The position numbers and the translations under genes are program-made. Shown piece by piece: positions 41,328-48,930 of a stretch of DNA of 64,000 nt; the first letter of the stretch is position 1; each line of letters begins with the position of its first letter. Under the pieces are notes generated by a model, which was given only the letters and a program-made list of their open reading frames with translations, was not told where the DNA came from and did not search any database. Source of the DNA: Sorangium aterium (GTDB lineage: Bacteria; Myxococcota_A; Polyangia; Polyangiales; Polyangiaceae); NCBI RefSeq assembly GCF_028368935.1, contig NZ_JAQNDK010000001.1, positions 2,232,001 to 2,296,000 on the forward strand. Reading direction: 5' to 3'.

Positions 41328-43700
41328 TCAGGTGAGGCCCCCGCGCCGGCGCACGATCCAGTGCGCGCCGAGCGCAGCGGCCGCCGCCAGCGTCCAGGCC
41401 CAGGGGGGCAGGAGCGGCGCGACGTGGCGCTCGGCCGCCACCTGGGTCGCCGCAGGCAGCGACAGCGAGCCGGCGCCGGACGGGAGCACCGACGCGCCGC
41501 CCGTCGCGCGGGCGATCGCCTCCAGGCGGGCGACGTCGGGGCGGGGATCGGCCCACTCGTCGCCGCCGCGCTCGCACGCGAAGTCGCGCCGCGTCGTCGC
41601 CCGCTTCTGGTCGCCTCCGTCGCCGGCGGCGCCTTCAGGGACGATCTCCACCGTGGCCGAATACCCCCCGGGCTCGAGGCGACCGGCGGCGAGCTCGACC
41701 GGCTCGCCGCCCTCGCCGATCGGCGCGGTCAACGTCTTCACGACCGCGCCGCTGCCGAGGCGCGCGATGGTCACCCTGGCCTCGCCGCGCTGCCCGGCGA
41801 GGGGGCGCAGCACGAGCGCCGTCTCCTCGCCCGCGAGGCAGCCGCCGCGCGGCTCGATCGCGGCAGGCTCGAAGCGCGGATCGCGCATGAGCCAGCCGAG
41901 CAGGGCGTCCCAGAACGCGCCGTGCGCGCGGCCCGCGGAGCTCGAGGCGAACGCGCTGAAGAGCAGGCGGTGGCTGCCGTCGAGCGTCAGCGCGATCGTC
42001 CGGCCGCTCTCGTGCTCGCCCAGCGAGAGCACCGGCATCGGCGCGCCCGACGCCGTCGTGCGGGTCGGGTGCGTCATCAGCACCGTCGCCCCGGGGAGCG
42101 GATCGCCGACGACGTTGGTCCCCGGCATCTCCGGCATCTCGTCGCCGATCAGCGCGAGCAGCGGCGCGAGCACCGGCGCCGCGCGGCCCGCGGCGGTGAT
42201 GCGCGGCACGAAGGCGCCGAGATCCACCTTGGGCGCGCGGCCGATGTCGAGATCCACCGGCAGGACGCGGGCGAGCCGCGTGCGCGCATAGTTGCCCGAC
42301 ACGAAGGCGTTCGGGCCGCCCACCATGATGAGCCCGCCGCCCTTGTCGACATACTGGGCCAGCGCCGGGAGGTGCTTGGTCAGGCCGTACGGCGCGGCGT
42401 CGAAGTCCTGCAGGACGACCGCATCGAAGCTCGAGAGGTGGACGCTGAAGAGCTCGTCGACCGGGAACGGGATCAGCGCGAGCTCGTCCGACGACGCGTT
42501 CACCTCGTCGCCGGGCGTGCGCAGGATGAAGAAGGCCACGACGTCGACGGAGGCGTCGGCCTTGAGCCACATCCGGAGCGCGCGCACGTCGTACGTCGGC
42601 CGGCCCGCCACGTGGAGCACCCGGATGCGGTCGCGCGCGACGTCCAGCGTGACGTACCGGACGTCGTTCTCGGGGAGCTCGTCGCCGTCCGGCGCCTTGA
42701 TCGACACCTCCAGGATGCGGGTGCCGGCGCGGTCGAGCGTCACGCCGAGCTCGACCGTGCCGACGCCGCCCTCGACGTGCGCCGTGCCCGTGGCGAGGGT
42801 CGTGGGCGCGCCCTGCTCGCGCAGCTCGCGGGCCACGACAGGCACCGCGTCGCACGCGAGGCCGCCGCTGCAGCCGATGTCGATGCGGAGCGAGAGCGGC
42901 TGGTGGGCGACCGCGGCGCCGGAGGTGCGGACCGCGCGGACGCCGGCGTCGCGCACGGACTCGGTCGCCACCGCGACCGTGTGGACCGGGACGTCGAGCC
43001 CCTCCAGCGCGGCCCGCGTCGCCGCGGCGGTGTCGTCCGGACCCGGGCGATCGAGCCGGCCATCGGAGACGACGACGAACGCCGACGGCCGCTCGTCGGC
43101 GGCGCGGGCGAGCGCCTCGAGCGCGGCGCTGAGGTCCGAGCGGCGCTGCGGCCGGCCTCGCGCGGCCGACGCGGACGCAGCGGCCGGCGCCCCGGCGCCC
43201 GCGTTCCTGTCGGGGGTCGCAGCGGCGCCAGCGCTCCCGCCCGGCGCCGGCGCGGCGCTGCCGCCCTCGCCTGCCTGCCCGTCGGCCGGCAGCGGCGCGC
43301 CTTCGCCGAACACGTAGCGGGAGAGCCGGACGTCGGCGCGCTTCCCGAGCTCCTCGAGCGCCCGCGCTGCGCTGTCGCGGCGCGTCCCCGCGACGCCCGG
43401 CAGGTCCATGGATCGGGAGCCGTCGACCAGCACAACGACCTTGGGGCCGACGAGGCTCCCGCGCGACGTGACCGCGACCGGACGGAGGATGGCGGCGAGC
43501 AGGCCGAGCACGGCGAGCGCGCCCGTGAGCGCCGTGCCGAGCGCCGCGCGCGCGGACGGGGCGCCCACCGCCCCGGCGGCGCGGCCGCGCGCGCGGACGA
43601 GCTCGAGCACGAGCAGGCCGAAGCTCAGGGCGGCGACGACGCAGGCGACGGCGACGACCGGCGACGAGAGGTCGCCCGAGGGCGCGAAGCTCCGGGTCAC
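41328..43700 (-). CDS. Membrane protein with VWA-like and GATase1-like domains
   Basis: A 790-residue inner-membrane protein starting at a GTG. Two N-terminal helices (about 12-34 and 55-77) precede a VWA-like domain with the MIDAS motif DGSRSMD and SAFVVVSDGRLD. A long Ala/Gly-rich insertion splits the VWA domain. The region after VRVLHVAGRPTYDVRALRMW looks like the glutamine-amidotransferase-like fold of many such proteins (VDKGGGLIMVGGPNAF). A C-terminal helix (PPWAWTLAAAAALGAHWIV) ends in RRRGG. Relatives occur beside MoxR ATPase and DUF58 genes; those are not in this window. A DUF4159 gene of the same general module lies at 45717-46499. Confidence 0.78.
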   Translation of the reverse strand: MTRSFAPSGDLSSPVVAVACVVAALSFGLLVLELVRARGRAAGAVGAPSARAALGTALTGALAVLGLLAAILRPVAVTSRGSLVGPKVVVLVDGSRSMDLPGVAGTRRDSAARALEELGKRADVRLSRYVFGEGAPLPADGQAGEGGSAAPAPGGSAGAAATPDRNAGAGAPAAASASAARGRPQRRSDLSAALEALARAADERPSAFVVVSDGRLDRPGPDDTAAATRAALEGLDVPVHTVAVATESVRDAGVRAVRTSGAAVAHQPLSLRIDIGCSGGLACDAVPVVARELREQGAPTTLATGTAHVEGGVGTVELGVTLDRAGTRILEVSIKAPDGDELPENDVRYVTLDVARDRIRVLHVAGRPTYDVRALRMWLKADASVDVVAFFILRTPGDEVNASSDELALIPFPVDELFSVHLSSFDAVVLQDFDAAPYGLTKHLPALAQYVDKGGGLIMVGGPNAFVSGNYARTRLARVLPVDLDIGRAPKVDLGAFVPRITAAGRAAPVLAPLLALIGDEMPEMPGTNVVGDPLPGATVLMTHPTRTTASGAPMPVLSLGEHESGRTIALTLDGSHRLLFSAFASSSAGRAHGAFWDALLGWLMRDPRFEPAAIEPRGGCLAGEETALVLRPLAGQRGEARVTIARLGSGAVVKTLTAPIGEGGEPVELAAGRLEPGGYSATVEIVPEGAAGDGGDQKRATTRRDFACERGGDEWADPRPDVARLEAIARATGGASVLPSGAGSLSLPAATQVAAERHVAPLLPPWAWTLAAAAALGAHWIVRRRGGLT

Positions 43701-43819
43701 GGCCGCTCCGGGAGCGAGGGGAGCCCAAGAAGCATGCGAGGAGAGGGAGGCCCGCTCGCCGCGCCGGCGTGGGAGAGCGAACGCGCGGGCTGCGAGTCGA
43801 GGGCGCGTGACACGCGCGG

Positions 43820-43848
43820 AGCCTAGTACATCGGAGCGGGGTGTCCCA
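43820..43848 (-). promoter_or_regulatory. Promoter-like element upstream of the VWA-protein gene
   Basis: On the minus strand TGGGAC (43843-43848) and TAGGCT (43820-43825) are 17 bp apart, fitting a sigma-70-like promoter. The block GATGTACTAGGCTC and the GCTGGGAC before it recur almost identically upstream of the lipoprotein gene at 47330-47359. It lies 120 bp before the VWA start codon. Confidence 0.5.
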
Positions 43849-43948
43849 GCCCGGCGCCGTCACTGCGACCTCTCGGGCGACCTCGAACGACCCGCGAGCC
43901 ACCTTGAAACGCCGGGCACGCCGCGCGTAGGCTCGAAGCCTTGTGACG

Positions 43949-45253
43949 ATGCGCGAAGAGCTGGACGAGGCAGGGCGGCTCAGGGCAGAGAACGCAGAGC
44001 TACGCGCGCGCGTGGAGGCGCTGGAGAAGGCGCTGGCGGAGCGCTCCAACGGTCACGCGCAGAACGGAGCCGCGCCGGCAGGCGCGGAGGCCCTCGATGC
44101 GCTCGAGGGGCTGCCCACGGCGGTGCCGGCGGTGATCCACTGGCGCCTGGACGGCGAGGTGACGTACTGGAACGACAGCGCCGAGCGCCTCTTCGGCTGG
44201 AGCGCGAGCGAGGCCGTCGGCCGCCCGCTGGCCGACCTCGTGGGCGCGGTCCCCGTGTCCGCCGCCGCGGCGCGGGCGTTCAACTTCGCCCGGGAGGAGA
44301 GCCGCTTCGCCGCGACCATGAGCGAGTGCAGGACGAAGGGAGGTCACGCGCTCAGCTGCCGATGGACCTACGCCGTGCTGCGCGACGGCCGAGGCGACGC
44401 GTACGAGCTCGCGGCGCTCGTCGATGACACCAGCGACCGGGAGCGGAGGGAGAAGACGGTGCAGGGGCGGTATCAGCTGCTCCTGCAGCTCGTGGACAAC
44501 GCGCGGAGCTCCATCTTCGTCAAGGACACCGCAGGGCGCTACGTCCTCGCCAACCGTCTGCATGCGCAAATGATGAATAGGCACGTCCTCGAGCTCATCG
44601 GTCGAGATGAGTTCGAGCTCGCCGCCGTGGACCCCGCGGCCAGCGAGATGATCGTGGCGAAGGAGCGCGAGGTGATGACCGGCGGGCAGGTCATGCAGTT
44701 CGAGGAGGTGGTGCCGATAGGCGGCGCTCAACACCACTTCTTCACGGTCAAATTCCCGATCCACGACGAGCGCGGCGCGCCGATCGGCATGGGCGGCATC
44801 GTGACCGAGATCACGTCGCTGAAGCGCGCGGAGGCGGAGCGGGCCGCGCTGCAGGAGGAGATCATCTTCGCGCAGCAGGCCGCCCTCCGGGAGCTGTCCA
44901 CGCCGCTCATCCCGCTCGCCGACCGGGTGGTCGCGATGCCGCTCGTGGGGACGATCGACAGCGGGCGCGCAGAGCAGATCATGGAGACGCTGCTCTCCGG
45001 CATCAGCAGCCAGGGCGCCCACACGGCGATCCTGGACATCACCGGCGTGCGCGCCGTCGACACGCACGTCGCGGACGCGCTGACGCGCACCGCGCGCGCC
45101 GCCCAGCTGCTCGGCACCCGCGTGGTGCTCACCGGCGTCCGCCCGGAGGTGGCGCAGACGCTCGTCACGCTCGGCGTGGATCTCTCCGGGATCACCACGC
45201 TGAGCACGCTGCAGAGCGGCATCGCGCACGCCCTCCGCCACGCCAGACGGTAG
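43949..45253 (+). CDS. PAS-PAS-STAS sensor protein (RsbR-like)
   Basis: A 434-residue cytoplasmic regulator. A coiled coil (about 1-33, LRAENAELRARVEALEKALA) leads into a PAS domain (VIHWRLDGEVTYWNDSAERLFGW), a second PAS domain (LLLQLVDNARSSIFVKDTAGRYVLANR, ending KRAEAERAALQEE) and a C-terminal STAS domain from LSTPLIPLADRVVAMPLVG. The STAS core ILDITGVRAVDTHVADAL and GVRPEVAQTLVTLGVDL keeps the two Thr residues that match RsbR phospho-sites. It resembles the STAS protein at 23905-24570. A GTG at 43943 would add two residues. It is probably part of a stressosome-like partner switch; kinase and phosphatase partners are not adjacent. Confidence 0.88.
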   Translation: MREELDEAGRLRAENAELRARVEALEKALAERSNGHAQNGAAPAGAEALDALEGLPTAVPAVIHWRLDGEVTYWNDSAERLFGWSASEAVGRPLADLVGAVPVSAAAARAFNFAREESRFAATMSECRTKGGHALSCRWTYAVLRDGRGDAYELAALVDDTSDRERREKTVQGRYQLLLQLVDNARSSIFVKDTAGRYVLANRLHAQMMNRHVLELIGRDEFELAAVDPAASEMIVAKEREVMTGGQVMQFEEVVPIGGAQHHFFTVKFPIHDERGAPIGMGGIVTEITSLKRAEAERAALQEEIIFAQQAALRELSTPLIPLADRVVAMPLVGTIDSGRAEQIMETLLSGISSQGAHTAILDITGVRAVDTHVADALTRTARAAQLLGTRVVLTGVRPEVAQTLVTLGVDLSGITTLSTLQSGIAHALRHARR

Positions 45254-45292
45254 CTGAGCGCGCCCGGATACCGGAGCTCCTGGCCGCTCAGC
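45253..45292. terminator. Hairpin overlapping both convergent stop codons
   Basis: Arms GCTGAGCG (45253-45260) and CGCTCAGC (45285-45292) pair perfectly, with a small inner CCGG-ATA-CCGG stem in the loop. The left arm begins in the PAS-STAS stop codon and the right arm contains the stop codon of the convergent gene, so it may serve both as terminator. Confidence 0.5.
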
Positions 45293-45710
45293 CCTCCTGC
45301 GTGAGGTACCGGAGGAGCGCGTCCTCATCGCTCGTGATCAGCCGCTCGATGCCGTCATCCCTCGCGAGGCGCTGGATCTGGAGCGCGCCGATGACGCTCT
45401 GCACGAGCACGCCGACCCTCCGGAAGCCCCGCAGCCAGTGCGGCCGGAAGCGCTTCATCGTCGCCTCGAACGACGGGTCGTTCCTGCCAGGGACGGCGCG
45501 GACATCGATGAAGAGGGCGTGATGGGAGCGGCCCAGCCTGTCGAGGACGCGGATGAGCTCTCCCATCACGGCCTCGATCTCCTCCAGCGAGGCGAACGGC
45601 CTGGAGCTGCGGACGGTCCAGACGACGCGCAGGGACGCGTCGAACAGCACGGTGAAGTGGTCGTCCTGCCAGACCAGCTTCGGAGCAGGGGCGAGGCGAT
45701 CCGACGTCAT
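45288..45710 (-). CDS. Conserved small protein, possible STAS/SpoIIAA-like fold
   Basis: A 140-residue cytoplasmic protein I cannot name. It predicts alternating strands and helices (FTVLFDASLRVVWTVRSSRPF, HHALFIDVRAVPGRND, RVGVLVQSVIGALQIQRLA), consistent with a STAS-like or SpoIIAA-like alpha/beta fold of the kind in small myxobacterial regulators. It follows the DUF4159 gene by 6 bp and so is the last gene of a leftward three-gene group, while its 3' end abuts the PAS-STAS gene. The context suggests a role in regulation, but this is inference. Confidence 0.6.
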   Translation of the reverse strand: MTSDRLAPAPKLVWQDDHFTVLFDASLRVVWTVRSSRPFASLEEIEAVMGELIRVLDRLGRSHHALFIDVRAVPGRNDPSFEATMKRFRPHWLRGFRRVGVLVQSVIGALQIQRLARDDGIERLITSDEDALLRYLTQEG

Positions 45711-45716
45711 CGGGCC

Positions 45717-46499
45717 TCACGGCCGCGAAGGCGCGGAGCGGGGTCGGTTGTCGTCGATGGCGCGGCGGCGCATCAGGAAGGGCGCGTGCACCTGATCGTC
45801 CTTGTAGTTCGAGCAGAGCACGTACATCGCGATGTTCACGGCCAGGCGGAACGCGCGCTCCCGCTGCGCCTCGCCCCCGGGCGTGACCTCGACGCTCGGC
45901 CCCCCGCCCTCCGAGCGCGCCAGGGCGCCGGCGAGGTCGTGGTCGGAGAAGATCACCTGCGGCATGCCGCCGCGCACGATCGCGGAGAGCTTCGGCGGGC
46001 CCTCGACCCGGCCGACGGCGCGCGGGAGGAGATAGAAGGAGCGGAAGACGACGTTCTCCGTGCCGATCGGGATGGGAGAGCCCTCCGGCAGGACGCGGGC
46101 GAGCTCGCGCCGCGCGGCGCGGCCGAACGCGCCGCTCCCCGGGGCGAAGTCGTCGACGAGGAGCACGCCGCCGAGCGCCAGGAAGCGGCGCAAGCCGAAG
46201 ACCTCGCGCTCGGTGAGCGGCGGGAGATCGCCCTCGCCGCCCCAGAACGCGAACGGCTCGGCGAGCAGCGCCGGGTCGTCGGCGCGGACCGTGGTCGGGT
46301 TGCGGCGCGCCGGCGCGCTCGTCCGCCGCTCCAGCTCGAACGACCAGCGCGCGGGGGCGGTGGCGCGCACCCCCTCCCATCGCGCGTCGCCCGTCAGCAG
46401 CGGCCGCGGGTTCCACGCCCCCTCCTCGCCGAAGGCGCGCACGGGGCGCGGCACCGCGAGGAGGAGCAGCGCGGAGACCAGCACCAGCGCCAAGACCAT
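45717..46499 (-). CDS. DUF4159 domain protein
   Basis: About 260 residues with a signal or membrane-anchor helix (LALVLVSALLLLAVPRP) and the DUF4159 core: FGLRRFLALGGVLLVDDFAPG, FRSFYLLPRAVGRV, MPQVIFSDHDLAGALA and the closing RLAVNIAMYVLCSNYKDDQVH. The fold is related to class I glutamine amidotransferases but lacks an obvious catalytic Cys. Relatives are encoded with MoxR ATPases and VWA proteins. The chosen ATG at 46499 gives a short signal; an in-frame ATG at 46652 would overlap the upstream gene by 25 bp and add a basic N-terminus that suits an export signal, so the true start may lie upstream. Confidence 0.75.
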   Translation of the reverse strand: MVLALVLVSALLLLAVPRPVRAFGEEGAWNPRPLLTGDARWEGVRATAPARWSFELERRTSAPARRNPTTVRADDPALLAEPFAFWGGEGDLPPLTEREVFGLRRFLALGGVLLVDDFAPGSGAFGRAARRELARVLPEGSPIPIGTENVVFRSFYLLPRAVGRVEGPPKLSAIVRGGMPQVIFSDHDLAGALARSEGGGPSVEVTPGGEAQRERAFRLAVNIAMYVLCSNYKDDQVHAPFLMRRRAIDDNRPRSAPSRP

Positions 46500-46627
46500 G
46501 AGGCGCCGCGGTCGCGCCGCGGCGAGGCGCAGCGGCCGGGCCGAGGCGGCTGGGCGCGAGGGCGGCAGCGCCACCTCACCGCCCCGGCCGCGCGGCCGGC
46601 GAGCGCCGAGCCGGCCGAGCCATCGCC

Positions 46628-47323
46628 TCAATCGAAGTCCTCGACCCGCCATACGCCCGCCTCGCGCCGGAGCTTCACCTCGTGCCCACCCGGGATCTGC
46701 ACCGTCGCGGAGTCGCCGGCAATCCGGACCTCGAGCCCCTCGGGCTGAGCGAGCCCCTCGACGAGCGAGCGGAGGTCGCTCTCGATGGCGGCGCGCGTGG
46801 CCGGCGTGAGGACGCGCAGCAGGCCGGCGTAGCTGCGGCGCGCGAGGACGCGGCGGAGCTGCTCGAGGGCCTGCTCGGGGGTGCGGCCGCCCGCAGGCAG
46901 CGCGTCGGCGGCCGAGATCCGGAAGGCGCGCTCCCGCTCGTCGAGCTCGAGGGTCGCGATCTCGCCGTCCGGGTAGCGGACGCGGGCGCGGGTCTTGACC
47001 ACGACCCCCGGCGCCGTGACGCTCCGCGCCTGCTCCGCGAGCTCGGCGCGCGCCTCGGCGACGCGCCGCCGCACCTCGTCGCGCGACATCGCGGTGCGGC
47101 TCTTGTCGCTCAGCATGCCGTAGATGGCGTCGGCGTCGCCGCGCGCCGCGGCGTCGGCGTAGACCTGCACCGCCTCCTTGGGGTCGGGGAGCGAGGACGA
47201 CGCGCAGGCGAGGCCGGACAGCGGCAAGAGCGGCAAGAGCGACAGGAGCGGCAGCGGCAGCCGCGGCGATCGAGGCGATCGCGGCAAGAGAAGCGCGAGC
47301 AGCGAGGTGAGGGCGCGCGGCAC
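46628..47323 (-). CDS. Lipoprotein of unknown function upstream of DUF4159 gene
   Basis: A 231-residue protein starting with GTG. A long Leu/Pro-rich signal (LPLLSLLPLLPLSGLAC) ends in a lipobox. Residues 42-70 (DPKEAVQVYADAAARGDADAIYGMLSDKSR) resemble the first helix pair of NTF2-like or Lumazine-binding-like domains, with a second repeat later (QALEQLRRVLARRSYAGLLRVLTP) and GVWRVEDFD as last strand, a typical NTF2-like ending. Two NTF2-like units are therefore plausible. Around 47225-47270 the DNA is made of short CGGCA-rich repeats encoding the signal. It heads a leftward group with the DUF4159 gene. Confidence 0.65.
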   Translation of the reverse strand: MPRALTSLLALLLPRSPRSPRLPLPLLSLLPLLPLSGLACASSSLPDPKEAVQVYADAAARGDADAIYGMLSDKSRTAMSRDEVRRRVAEARAELAEQARSVTAPGVVVKTRARVRYPDGEIATLELDERERAFRISAADALPAGGRTPEQALEQLRRVLARRSYAGLLRVLTPATRAAIESDLRSLVEGLAQPEGLEVRIAGDSATVQIPGGHEVKLRREAGVWRVEDFD

Positions 47324-47329
47324 GGGGCG

Positions 47330-47359
47330 AGCCTAGTACATCAACGGCGGCGCGTCCCA
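47330..47359 (-). promoter_or_regulatory. Promoter-like element at the lipoprotein gene start
   Basis: TGGGAC (47354-47359) and TAGGCT (47330-47335) are 18 bp apart on the minus strand. The -10-like hexamer ends 6 bp before the GTG at 47323, so transcription would begin at or next to the start codon and the mRNA would be leaderless. The element matches the one at 43820-43848. Confidence 0.5.
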
Positions 47360-47466
47360 GCGCCATGGACGAGCGCGGCGGCCGCCGTGAGGGGCCCGGC
47401 CGTGGTAAGCCGGCTCCTTCCGCGCCTCGCCTTCCCGCTCCACGACCCGAACGAAGCCGCCGCCGC

Positions 47467-48930
47467 ATGACCGACGTTGTTGGAAAGCTCTGGGGGTTCT
47501 GCCACACGCTGCGCCACGACGGCATCGACCACGGGGACTACATCGAGCAGATCACCTACCTGCTCTTCCTGAAGATGGCCGCCGAGAGGGGCATCGATCT
47601 CTCGCGCGTCGAGCACAGGACGCCCCGCGGCGAGGTCGATGCGACGGACTGCTCCTGGCCCGCGCTGCGCGCGCGCAGCGGGCAAGCGCTGCTCGACCGC
47701 TACGCCGACGTCCTCCGATCCCTCGACGGAGCCCCGGGCGTCCTCGGGGAGATCTACGCGGGCTCACAGCCGCGCTTCAAGAGCCCCGCGAGCCTCGGGA
47801 AGCTCGTCGACCTCATCGACGAGATCGAGTGGACGCGCCTCGGCGTGGACATCCAGGCCGCGGCGTACGAGGGCCTGCTCGAGAAGGCCGCCGCCGAGGG
47901 AAAGAAGGGCGCGGGGCAGTACTTCACGCCCCGCGCCCTGATCCAGTCGATCGTGCGGTGCATCAGGCCCGATCCGCAGGGGAAGCCGGGCTTCTCCCTC
48001 TGCGACCCGGCGTGCGGCACCGGGGGCTTCCTTGTCGCCGCCTGGGAGTGGATCGAGGCCGAGGCGCGGGGAGCGCTCGACCGGGAGGCGGCGCGCCGGA
48101 TCAAGGCCGGGGCGTTCTTCGGCCAGGAGCTCGTCGCGCGCCCCCGCCGGCTCGCGTTGATGAACCTGGTCCTCCACGGGATCGAGCCGAGGATCACCCT
48201 CGGCGACTCGATCGACGCCCCGCCGCCGGACGAGCGGTTCGACGTGATCCTGACGAACCCGCCGTTCGGCACGAAGGGGGCGCACGAGACGCCGCGCCGC
48301 GAGGATTTTGCGATCGCGACAGCGAACAAGCAGCTCAACTTCATCCAGCACGTGCTGACGATCCTGAGGCCTGGCGGCCGGGCGGCGATGGTCCTGCCGG
48401 ACCATTGCCTGTTCGCCGACCAGGCAGGCGCGGTGCTCGAGATCGTCGCCGGGGGCTGCGACCTCCACACGGTGCTCCGCCTGCCGCACGGGACCTTCAC
48501 GCCGTACAGCGCCGGGGTGAAGGCCAACGTCGTCTTCTTCACGAAGGGCCGGGCGACGGAGAGGGTCTGGATCTACGACGCCAGGACGGGCGTCCCGTCG
48601 ATCACCAAGAAGGGCCGGCCGCTGTCTCCAGCGCACTTCGCGGAGTTCGAGCGGTGCTACGGCGGCGACCCCGACGGGCGCGGGGCGCGCGAGGCGGCGA
48701 GCTCCAGCGAGGGTCGGTTCCGCAGCTTCGAGCTCCGCGAGGTGAAGGAGCGAGAGTTCAAGCTCGACGGGCTGAGGTGGCTCAGGGAGGAGTCGCTCGA
48801 CGAGGCCGGCGAGCCGCCCGAGCCGGAGGAGCTGGCGACCGACGCCCTCCAGGAGCTGGCGGAGGCGGTCGCCGCGCTGAACCGCGTGCTCACGCTGCTC
48901 GAGGGCGGGGCGAAGGCGGCGGAGGCGTGA
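47467..48930 (+). CDS. hsdM: Type I restriction-modification system methyltransferase subunit
   Basis: A 487-residue N6-adenine DNA methyltransferase. The HsdM N-terminal helical domain (LWGFCHTLRHDGIDHGDYIEQITYLLFLKM) is followed by GAGQYFTPRALIQSIV (149-164), the SAM-binding motif LCDPACGTGGFLVAAW (178-193) and the catalytic TNPPFG (263-268). The family C-terminal segment (FKLDGLRWLREESL) is present. With HsdS it methylates adenines at a bipartite target. The GTG start of hsdS overlaps its stop (GTGA). The gene is divergent from the lipoprotein gene. No restriction subunit (hsdR) is seen in the window. Confidence 0.93.
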   Translation: MTDVVGKLWGFCHTLRHDGIDHGDYIEQITYLLFLKMAAERGIDLSRVEHRTPRGEVDATDCSWPALRARSGQALLDRYADVLRSLDGAPGVLGEIYAGSQPRFKSPASLGKLVDLIDEIEWTRLGVDIQAAAYEGLLEKAAAEGKKGAGQYFTPRALIQSIVRCIRPDPQGKPGFSLCDPACGTGGFLVAAWEWIEAEARGALDREAARRIKAGAFFGQELVARPRRLALMNLVLHGIEPRITLGDSIDAPPPDERFDVILTNPPFGTKGAHETPRREDFAIATANKQLNFIQHVLTILRPGGRAAMVLPDHCLFADQAGAVLEIVAGGCDLHTVLRLPHGTFTPYSAGVKANVVFFTKGRATERVWIYDARTGVPSITKKGRPLSPAHFAEFERCYGGDPDGRGAREAASSSEGRFRSFELREVKEREFKLDGLRWLREESLDEAGEPPEPEELATDALQELAEAVAALNRVLTLLEGGAKAAEA

